Origin: Actinomycetes bacterium
GTDB lineage: Bacteria; Actinomycetota; Actinomycetes; DATJPE01
Reading direction: 5' to 3'
Assembly: GCA_035506535.1 (NCBI GenBank)
Contig: DATJPE010000003.1
Location: forward strand, 18,429 to 82,428
Length of the DNA: 64,000 bases
Each line of letters begins with the position of its first letter. Position 1 is the stretch's first letter. Positions 26,838 to 34,161 of this stretch are shown here, in pieces. The translations under genes and the position numbers were made by a program. The notes beneath the pieces are model-generated. The model was given only the letters and a program-made list of their open reading frames with translations, was not told where the DNA came from and ran no database searches.

Positions 26838-28171
26838 CGTCGTGGTGGTGCGAGCTCGCCTGGCTCGGTGGCGAGGCACCCGCGTCCGGGGTGGTCCTCA
26901 GCGCCGAGGACGGCCGCTTCACCACGGTCGAGACCGGTGTGCTGCGTCCTCCCGCGGGAGCGACCACGCTGCGCGGGCTGGTGCTGCCCGGCCTCGCGAA
27001 CGTGCACAGCCACGCCTTCCACCGGGCGCTTCGCGGCCGCGCGTTGCCGGCCGAGGGGACCTTCTGGACGTGGCGGACCGGGATGTACGCCGTCGCCGAG
27101 CGCCTCGACCCCGACCGGATGCTCGCACTGGCCCGCGCGACGTACGCGGAGATGGCGCTGGCGGGCATCACCTGCGTGGGTGAGTTCCATTACCTGCACC
27201 ACGACGGCGACGGGCAGCCGTACGCCGACCCGAACGCGATGTCCGCCGCCCTGGCGACCGCTGCCGCGGAGGCCGGCATCCGGCTCACCTTGCTCGACAC
27301 CTGCTACCTGTCCGCGGGCTTCGGCGAGCCCCTCGCGGGGGTCCAGCGACGCTTCTCCGACGGTACGGCCGGGGCCTGGGCCGCGCGGGTGGACGGCTTC
27401 CACGCCGGGGAGTCGGTGCGCCTCGGTGCCGCGGTCCACTCGGTGCGCGCGGTGCCCGCGGCTGACGCGGAGGTGGTCGCCGAGTGGGCTCGCAGCCGCG
27501 AGGCCCCGCTGCATGTGCACGTCTCCGAGCAGCCGGCGGAGAACGCGGCGTGCGAGCAGGCGTACGGCTCCACCCCCACCGCCTGGCTGCACGAGCGCGG
27601 CGTGCTGGGGCCCCGCACCACGGCCGTGCACGCGACGCACCTCACCGACGACGACCTAGAGCTGCTGGCCATGACCGGCACGCGCATCGGGCTGTGCCCG
27701 ACCACCGAGCGTGACCTCGCCGACGGCATCGGCGCGTTCGGGCGGATGCGAGCGGCCGGGATCCCGCTCGCCGTGGGCAGCGACAGCCAGGCGGTCATCG
27801 ACCTGCTCGAGGAGACGCGGCTGGTCGAGGGGTACGAGCGGCTGCGGACCGGCATCCGCGGCCACTTCAGCGCAGCCGAACTGCTCACCATCGCGACCGC
27901 GAGCGGTCACGCGGCCCTGGGCTGGCCGGAGGCCGGCGGTCTCGCCGTGGGGGCGGTCGCCGACCTCGTGGCCGTTGACCTGACGAGCGTGCGTACGTCC
28001 GGCGGCGCGGACGCGGACGCGCTGGCCGTGGCGCTCGCGGCGGCGACCGCCGCCGATGTTCGTGAGGTGGTGGTGAGCGGGCGCACCGTGGTCCGCGAGG
28101 GACACCACGTGCTCCTCGGCGACGTCGCCCCGATGCTGCAGGCAGCCATCGAGGCCGTCGTGTCCCGCTGA
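26828..28171 (+). CDS. hutF: formimidoylglutamate deiminase
   Basis: A 447-residue amidohydrolase-superfamily enzyme that deaminates N-formimino-L-glutamate to N-formyl-L-glutamate. Typical HutF marks are LPGLANVHSHAFHRALRGR, TFWTWRTGMY, GEFHYLHH, PLHVHVSEQPAEN and LAVGSDSQAVID. ATG at 26828 overlaps the preceding gene by 10 bp, so translational coupling is likely. HutF defines the five-step variant of the hut pathway, which needs a deformylase afterwards. Confidence 0.94.
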   Translation: MPVTSWWCELAWLGGEAPASGVVLSAEDGRFTTVETGVLRPPAGATTLRGLVLPGLANVHSHAFHRALRGRALPAEGTFWTWRTGMYAVAERLDPDRMLALARATYAEMALAGITCVGEFHYLHHDGDGQPYADPNAMSAALATAAAEAGIRLTLLDTCYLSAGFGEPLAGVQRRFSDGTAGAWAARVDGFHAGESVRLGAAVHSVRAVPAADAEVVAEWARSREAPLHVHVSEQPAENAACEQAYGSTPTAWLHERGVLGPRTTAVHATHLTDDDLELLAMTGTRIGLCPTTERDLADGIGAFGRMRAAGIPLAVGSDSQAVIDLLEETRLVEGYERLRTGIRGHFSAAELLTIATASGHAALGWPEAGGLAVGAVADLVAVDLTSVRTSGGADADALAVALAAATAADVREVVVSGRTVVREGHHVLLGDVAPMLQAAIEAVVSR

Positions 28172-28272
28172 CGCGGGCGAGGCGTCACAATCGGACATCT
28201 GGTCAAGCGGCTGCACGGCGTGCCGCGTGAAAGCGACGCGTGGAGACGAAGCGGAACCGGATCGGGGGATCC

Positions 28273-28839
28273 ATGTGGTCGAAAGCTCGTCGAGGTGTCA
28301 CCTGCTGGCTGCTCGCCGCGACGGTACTCAGCGGCTGTGCTGGCGCTTCCTCAGGAGCTGGGTCTCCCTGGGGCGCACGGGCAGGCAAGCCCCCGCTGCC
28401 CCGCGTCGGATACAGGTCGTGGGAATGGACCTTCCCGCCGTCTGCGACCAGCAGCGCGTCTCTGGTCGTCATCCTCCACAACCGGACGAAGGAGCCGTAT
28501 CGGGTCGATCGGATCAGCCTGTCGAAGGCCCCCGGGAGCACGATCGTTCGGAGCTGGGCGGTTCCCATCACTGGCTATCTGTCGATGGGGTCCGACAACA
28601 CCTACCCACCCAAGCTGGACCTGCAGGTCCCCCGCCTTCGGAGACAGTGGGCCGGCCGGGCGCGAGCCGAGGGGTTCACCGTCGAACCGGGCCAGGAAGT
28701 GGACGTGGTCATCGGCGTGAAGCTGACGGGGCACGATGCCACCATCGGCGGCATCACGGTCTACTTCACGTGGGAGGGCGAGGCCCTGAGCTACGACCCC
28801 AGGCTCTCCTTCGTCGTCGGCACACCGACACCCGTCTGA
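28273..28839 (+). CDS. putative lipoprotein of unknown function
   Basis: A 188-residue exported protein: basic start (MWSKARRGV), hydrophobic core CWLLAATVLSGC with a lipobox LSGC, then a Ser/Gly/Ala linker. The mature part alternates polar and beta-like stretches (SASLVVILHNRTKEPYRVDRISL, QEVDVVIGVKLTGHDA) and looks like a single beta-sandwich. Unrecognised. ATG at 28273 follows a GGGGGA ribosome site; upstream in-frame ATG at 28240 would put 11 residues before the signal. Codon use is slightly less GC-biased than in the hut genes on either side, and it interrupts the hut operon. Confidence 0.7.
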   Translation: MWSKARRGVTCWLLAATVLSGCAGASSGAGSPWGARAGKPPLPRVGYRSWEWTFPPSATSSASLVVILHNRTKEPYRVDRISLSKAPGSTIVRSWAVPITGYLSMGSDNTYPPKLDLQVPRLRRQWAGRARAEGFTVEPGQEVDVVIGVKLTGHDATIGGITVYFTWEGEALSYDPRLSFVVGTPTPV

Positions 28840-28927
28840 GCCAGGCGGGCGGACTCGGTCCTCCGCTCACCCGACGGGCGAGGCGCCGAAAACCGTTGTG
28901 GTCATTGGAGATTCTTCAACATGAGGG

Positions 28928-28969
28928 TTGACTCCACCGATCCCGATCGCTAGTGTGGACATATGTTCG
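28928..28969 (+). promoter_or_regulatory. promoter with SOS-box-like palindrome, probably leaderless
   Basis: -35 TTGACT (28928-28933), a 17-bp spacer and -10 TAGTGT (28951-28956) are followed after six bases by the ATG of the HNH gene at 28963, so the transcript would have almost no leader. TGGACATATGTTCG (28956-28969) matches the actinobacterial LexA box CGAAC-N4-GTTCG in 8 of 10 defined positions and covers the end of the -10 box, the transcription start and the start codon. 13E12-family genes in mycobacteria are known to carry LexA boxes. Confidence 0.6.
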
Positions 28970-30661
28970 AAGCGGTGGAGGAGATCTCCCCAGCGGAGCT
29001 CGAGGCGCTCGTCGCGCAGGGGCCGCCGGACTTCTCCGACGCGCCGTACGCCTATCCGCCCGAGGAGTTCCTGACGTTCATCGGCGTGGAGCCGGCCCGC
29101 TCGGTGCTGGACGCCCGCGAGACGACCGGAGTCATCCCGACCGGCGTCACCGCGTTCGCCGAACTTGCAGCCATGGACCCTCGTCTCCTCGACGGGCACG
29201 ACCGCGTCGAGTACGTGAGCGCCATCGAGGCCCAGCGTGCCCACCTCGACTCCCTGCTCCTGGCGGGAGTGCACGCGCTGGGCCAGCCGGAGCCGGCCAC
29301 CGCGGCGACGGCCGCCCCGGACGATGGCGTCCGGCTCGAGCTGACCCGCCTTGCCCTGGGCTCCTCGGAGCAGTACGCCGGATCGCGCATCCTGCTGGCG
29401 GACGCGCTCGCGACCCGGTTGCCGGTCACCCGCGCCATGCTGACGGAAGGTCGCATCCCGACGATCAAGGCGGCCATCGTCGTCGAGCTCACCGGTCCGC
29501 TCTCCGACGAGGAGTGCGCAACCGCCGAGGCACGCGTGTTCCCGCGAGGCCTGTCGCAGACGTCGGCGTCCTTCCGCCGCAGCGTCCGCCGGGTCGTACG
29601 TGCGCTGCGGCCGGACCTGTTCGTCGAACGGGTCGAGCGGGCCATCCCGCACGAGACCCGCGTGACGTGCTGGGACGACGACACCGGCTTCTCCCGCATG
29701 ATGCTCACCGGACCCACCGCCGTGGTCCGCCCCATTGTCCAGGCCGTCCGCGACGAGGCACGTGCGCAGCACGCGGCGGCGACACGGGCTGGTCAGCCGA
29801 GACAGCCGATCGGGATGCGCGAGCTCGCCGCACTCTGGCGCTGGGCGACCACCGCGCACCTCGACCGCCACGCCGCAGGCCCGCAGGAAGGGACCGACGT
29901 CGGGTCGTGCCGAACGTGCTGCGCCAACCTGCTCGCCGGACAGCGACCTGTCAGCCGATGGGTCTGCGGACCCAGTCGACGTCGCATGGCTCGTCGCCGA
30001 CCAGCTCGGCCAGCCGCGCAGCGCGCGAGAGCTGGCCCGTTGCTCCGAGTCCCGAACCACCGGCGATCCTCCCGAACCCCCGCCCGACTCGGCGCCCACG
30101 CTCGCCGACCCTCCTCCCGCTGACATCTGGAACCCGGCGGGCTTCCCCCGTGGCGCGCCACAGGTTCGCCTCGACCTGATCATGGAGCTGCCCGACCTCC
30201 TCGCCCTCCAGCAGGATCCGGGTGCCGGCATCGGAGTGCTCAAGGGCATCGGCGAGATCCCAGCGGACCTCGGGCGGGCACTCGCCGTGGACGCGAGATG
30301 GCGCCGGCTGCTCGTCCAGCCAACGACCGGGCAGCTCCTCGACCTGGGCCGGAAGCAGTACCGACCCTCGCGCGCTCTGCGCGACTACCTCATGGCTTCG
30401 GTCGCCGAGTGTCGCGGTGCCTATTGCACGCGCACCCCCTGGGAGATCGACCACGCCACGGACTGGACGCTGGGCGGGCGGACCGACCGCGACAACCTCT
30501 CGCCGTACTGCACGCACACCCATCACCTCAAGACGTTCCTCGGGTTCACGGCGACGGCGGCGCCGGACGGCACGCGCACCTGGACGACGCCGGGCGGCAA
30601 CTCCTACGAGAAGCCCCCGGACGACGTGCGCACCACCCGCTACGGCACCACCGGCGCTTGA
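28963..30661 (+). pseudogene. DUF222/HNH endonuclease-like (13E12 repeat family) gene with a frameshift
   Basis: The N-terminal DUF222-like region (MFEAVEEISPAELEALV..., SFRRSVRRVVRALRPDLFVERV) is read in one frame from 28963, and the C-terminal HNH region is read in the +1 frame up to 30661: [39 protein letters not shown], with the zinc Cys and HNH His in place. The frames overlap over 29735-30123; the change in composition places the shift near 29870-29930. Each part alone is incomplete. The break may be a real lesion, programmed slippage, or a sequencing error. The intact family encodes multi-copy HNH-type proteins of unclear function. It separates hutF from hutI. Confidence 0.82.
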
Positions 30662-30698
30662 GCACCGGCATCGCACCGGGCGGGCGTACAGTCCGGGC

Positions 30699-31895
30699 GT
30701 GCCTGCCCCGGACCTCGGCCACGGGACGAGCCCGTTCGCCGTGGTGTTCACCAACATCGGCGAGCTCGTGACCTGCGACGCCAACATCGGCGAGGGGATC
30801 CTCGGCGTCCACCGCGACGCGGCGCTCGTGGTCGAGGACGGCCGCGTTGCCTGGCTGGGTCCCAGCGGCGACGCCCCCGCAGCGGACCGCCGCGTCGACG
30901 TGGCCGGGCGGGCCGTGCTGCCGGGATGGGTCGACAGCCACGCCCACCTCGTCTTCGCGGGGGATCGCGCCGAGGAGTTCGCCGCGCGGATGGCGGGACG
31001 GGCATACTCCGCCGGCGGGATCCGCACCACCGTCGCAGCGACCCGGGCCGCCGGTGACGACGTGCTGCGAGGGACGCTGACCCGCCTCGTCGCCGAGGCG
31101 CTGCGCCAGGGGACGACGACGATCGAGTGCAAGAGCGGGTATGGCCTGACGGTCGAGGACGAGGCGCGGTCCGTGCGGATCGCGGCCGAGGTGACGACCG
31201 AGACGACCTACCTCGGCGCGCACGTCGTGCCGCCGGACATCGACACCCAGTCCTACCTCGAGCTGCTCACCGGGCCGATGCTCGACGCGTGCGCTCCCCA
31301 TGCCCGGTTCGTGGACGCCTTCGTCGAACGCGGCGCCTTCGACGCCGACCAGGCTCGCTCGGTGCTGACTGCGGGAATCGACCGCGGGCTGCTGCCCAAG
31401 GTCCATGCGAACCAGCTCGGCCCGGGACCGGGAGTGGCTTTGGCGGTGGAGGTCGCGGCCGTCTCCGCGGACCACTGCACGCACCTGTCGCGCGCTGACG
31501 TCGACGCGCTGGCGGGCTCCGCCACGATCGCGACGCTGCTCCCAGGTGCGGAGTTCTCCACGCGCTCGCCCTATCCGGACGCACGCGCCCTGATCGATGC
31601 GGGCGCCACCGTGGCCCTGGCGACCGACTGCAACCCCGGGTCGAGCTACACGACGAGCATGCCCCTCTGCGTCGCCCTCGCGGTCCGCGAGATGCGGATG
31701 AGCGTCGAGGAGGCGATCTGGTCGGCGACCGAAGGCGGCGCCAGGGCGTTGCGGCGTGACGACGTCGGCCGGCTCACCCCAGGGGCCCGTGCCGACCTAC
31801 AGGTGCTGGACGCTCCTACCGCCACGCACGTGGCCTATCGCCCCGGCGTACCGCTCGTGCACCAGGTCTGGCGCGGCGGGGAGCGGGTCGTCTGA
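30699..31895 (+). CDS. hutI: imidazolonepropionase
   Basis: A 398-residue metal-dependent amidohydrolase opening the imidazolone ring to formiminoglutamate, step three of histidine degradation. Signature stretches are [57 protein letters not shown] and [14 protein letters not shown]. The GTG at 30699 has no obvious ribosome site and lies 37 bp after the HNH gene; in uninterrupted actinobacterial hut operons hutI follows hutF directly, so its expression here depends on read-through or a new promoter. Confidence 0.95.
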   Translation: MPAPDLGHGTSPFAVVFTNIGELVTCDANIGEGILGVHRDAALVVEDGRVAWLGPSGDAPAADRRVDVAGRAVLPGWVDSHAHLVFAGDRAEEFAARMAGRAYSAGGIRTTVAATRAAGDDVLRGTLTRLVAEALRQGTTTIECKSGYGLTVEDEARSVRIAAEVTTETTYLGAHVVPPDIDTQSYLELLTGPMLDACAPHARFVDAFVERGAFDADQARSVLTAGIDRGLLPKVHANQLGPGPGVALAVEVAAVSADHCTHLSRADVDALAGSATIATLLPGAEFSTRSPYPDARALIDAGATVALATDCNPGSSYTTSMPLCVALAVREMRMSVEEAIWSATEGGARALRRDDVGRLTPGARADLQVLDAPTATHVAYRPGVPLVHQVWRGGERVV

Positions 31896-31902
31896 CGCAG
31901 GC

Positions 31903-33444
31903 TCAGACGAGGGGACCCGTCACCGACTCCGCGGCGTCCAGCAGCGACCCGTCCATGACGAGCGCCACCGTCGCCTCGATCTCCGGGGACAGGTGGCGGT
32001 CCGGACCCGGACCCGCGACCTCGCGGCGAAGCGCGGCCCGGACCGCACCCGTCGCGGCCGCGGGCTCCAGCGGTGCGCGCAGGTCGAGGGCTCGAGCGGC
32101 GGAGAGGATCTCGATGGCGAGCACGCGGGCGAGCCCGTCCACGGCCCGGCGGAGCTTGAGCCCGGCGGCCCAGCCCATCGAGACGTGGTCCTCCTGCATG
32201 GCCGAGGACGGGATGGAGTCCACGCTGGCCGGCACGGCCAGCCGCTTCATCTCCGAGACGATGCCGGCCTGGGTGTACTGCGCGATCATGTGCCCGGAGT
32301 CCACGCCCGGGTCGCCGGCGAGGAACGGCGGCAGGCCCTGGGAGCGCGCGACGTCGAGCATCCGGTCGGTACGCCGCTCCGCGATCGACGCGACGTCGGC
32401 CGCCACGATCGCGAGGAAGTCCAGCGCGTAGGCGACCGGAGCACCGTGGAAGTTGCCGTTGGACTCAACCCGGCCATCGGGCAGCACCACGGGGTTGTCG
32501 ATCGCCGCGGCGAGCTCGCGGGCGGCGACCATACGCGCGTGCGCGAGGGTGTCGCGGGCTGCACCGCTCACCTGCGGGGCGCAGCGCAGGGAGTAGGCGT
32601 CCTGCACCCTGGTGTCCTCCGGCCCGCGATGGCTGGCCACGATCGGCGAGCCGGCCAGCAGGGCGCGCATGTTCGCCGCGGCGTCGCGCTGCCCGGGGTG
32701 TGGCCGCAGCGCCTGCAGATCGGCCGCGAACACCCGGTCGGTGCCGAGCAAAGCCTCGACGCTCATCGCGGCGGAGATGTCGGCGACCTTGAGCAGGGCG
32801 TCGAGGTCGTGGCAGGCCAGCACCAGCATGGCGAGCATGCCGTCGGTGCCGTTGAGCAGGGCGAGCCCCTCCTTCTCGGTGAGCTCGACGGGGACGAGGC
32901 CGTGCGCGGCCAGGGCCGCCGCGGCCGGAACGAGGGTGGCGTCGGTCTCGTGCACCTCGCCCTCGCCCATGAGGGCCAGCGCCACGTGCGCGAGCGGGGC
33001 CAGGTCGCCCGAGCAGCCCAGGCTGCCGTAGGTCCGGACCACCGGGGTCAACCCGCTGGACAGCAGGTCGCACAGGGCCTGTGCCGTCCCCGGACGTACC
33101 CCGGTGCGTCCGCTGGCGAGCGTGCGCAGCCGCAGGAGCATCAACCCGCGGACGACCTCCCGGTCCACCTCCGGCCCGGAGCTCGCGGCGTGCGAGCGGA
33201 CCAGGCTGCGCTGCAGCTGCCGGCGGCTCTCGACGGGGATGTGCCGGGTGGCGAGGGCCCCGAACCCGGTCGAGATCCCGTACGCCGGGACGTCGGACAC
33301 CGCCAGTGCCTCGACCCGGGCTCGCGACGCCGACAGCGCCTCCACCGCGCTCGGCGCGAGGCGGACGCCCGCGCCGCCTCGAGCCACCGCCACCACGTCC
33401 GCCTCGGCGAGTGCGGACCCGTCCACGACCACGGTGTCGACCAT
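31903..33444 (-). CDS. hutH: histidine ammonia-lyase
   Basis: A 513-residue MIO-dependent lyase converting histidine to urocanate and ammonia. Tyr55 lies in YGISTGFG; the MIO-forming triad reads Cys144-Ser145-Gly146 (GSLGCSGDLAPLAH) rather than the more usual Ala-Ser-Gly. Other hallmarks are QDAYSLRCAPQV, SNGNFHG and AMQEDHVSMGW. ATG at 33444 was preferred; GTG at 33462 would add six residues. Convergent with hutI, stops 7 bp apart, so it is transcribed separately from the other hut genes. Confidence 0.95.
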   Translation of the reverse strand: MVDTVVVDGSALAEADVVAVARGGAGVRLAPSAVEALSASRARVEALAVSDVPAYGISTGFGALATRHIPVESRRQLQRSLVRSHAASSGPEVDREVVRGLMLLRLRTLASGRTGVRPGTAQALCDLLSSGLTPVVRTYGSLGCSGDLAPLAHVALALMGEGEVHETDATLVPAAAALAAHGLVPVELTEKEGLALLNGTDGMLAMLVLACHDLDALLKVADISAAMSVEALLGTDRVFAADLQALRPHPGQRDAAANMRALLAGSPIVASHRGPEDTRVQDAYSLRCAPQVSGAARDTLAHARMVAARELAAAIDNPVVLPDGRVESNGNFHGAPVAYALDFLAIVAADVASIAERRTDRMLDVARSQGLPPFLAGDPGVDSGHMIAQYTQAGIVSEMKRLAVPASVDSIPSSAMQEDHVSMGWAAGLKLRRAVDGLARVLAIEILSAARALDLRAPLEPAAATGAVRAALRREVAGPGPDRHLSPEIEATVALVMDGSLLDAAESVTGPLV

Positions 33445-33483
33445 GCGCCCATCCAAGCCCACGTCGGGCCTGGGCGGGCGAGG

Positions 33484-34161
33484 CTATGCCTCGAAGCGGT
33501 AGCCCATGCCGGGCTCGGTGATGAGGTACCGGGGCCGGGCGGGCTCGGGCTCGAGCTTGCGCCGCAGCTGCTGCATGTACACCCGCAGGTAGTTGGTCTC
33601 CCGACCGTAGGCCGGCCCCCACACCTCCTGGAGGAGGGGCTTCTGGAAGACCAGCCGTCCCCGGTTGCGGACCAGCACCTCGAGCAGTCGCCACTCGGTC
33701 GGGGTGAGGTGGACGTCGTGGCCGTCGCGCACGACCCGCCTCGAGGGCAGGTCGATGGTGAAGTCGGCCGTGACCAGGACGAGGTCGGACTCGGCGACGG
33801 GCGCGGTGCGCCGCAGGGCCGCACGCAGCCGGGCGAGCAGCTCGTCCATGGCGAAGGGCTTGGTCACGTAGTCGTCGGCACCGGCGTCCAGCGCCTCCAC
33901 CTTGTCGTCGCTGGTCGCCCGGGCGGAGAGCACGACGATCGGCACGTCGGACCAGCCGCGCAGCCCGGCGATCACCTCGGTGCCGTCGAGGTCAGGCAGC
34001 CCGAGGTCGAGCAGGACGACGTCAGGGTGGTGGGTGGCGGCCAGGTCGAGCGCGGTACGCCCGTCCGGGGCGACGTCGACCTCGTAGTGGCGAGCGCGCA
34101 GGTTGATGGCCAGGGCCCGCGCGATCGGGGGCTCGTCCTCCACCACCAGGACCCGGGTCAC
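33484..34161 (-). CDS. kdpE: KdpE-type response regulator
   Basis: A 225-residue OmpR-family regulator: receiver with phospho-acceptor Asp in VVLLDLGLPDLDG (about residue 52) and Lys in YVTKPFAMDELLARL, then a winged helix with LTPTEWRLLEVLVRNRGRLV, RETNYLRVYMQQLRRKLE and EPGMGYRFEA, characteristic of KdpE. Overlaps kdpD by 4 bp. Its normal target, kdpFABC, is not in the window. Confidence 0.92.
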   Translation of the reverse strand: MTRVLVVEDEPPIARALAINLRARHYEVDVAPDGRTALDLAATHHPDVVLLDLGLPDLDGTEVIAGLRGWSDVPIVVLSARATSDDKVEALDAGADDYVTKPFAMDELLARLRAALRRTAPVAESDLVLVTADFTIDLPSRRVVRDGHDVHLTPTEWRLLEVLVRNRGRLVFQKPLLQEVWGPAYGRETNYLRVYMQQLRRKLEPEPARPRYLITEPGMGYRFEA

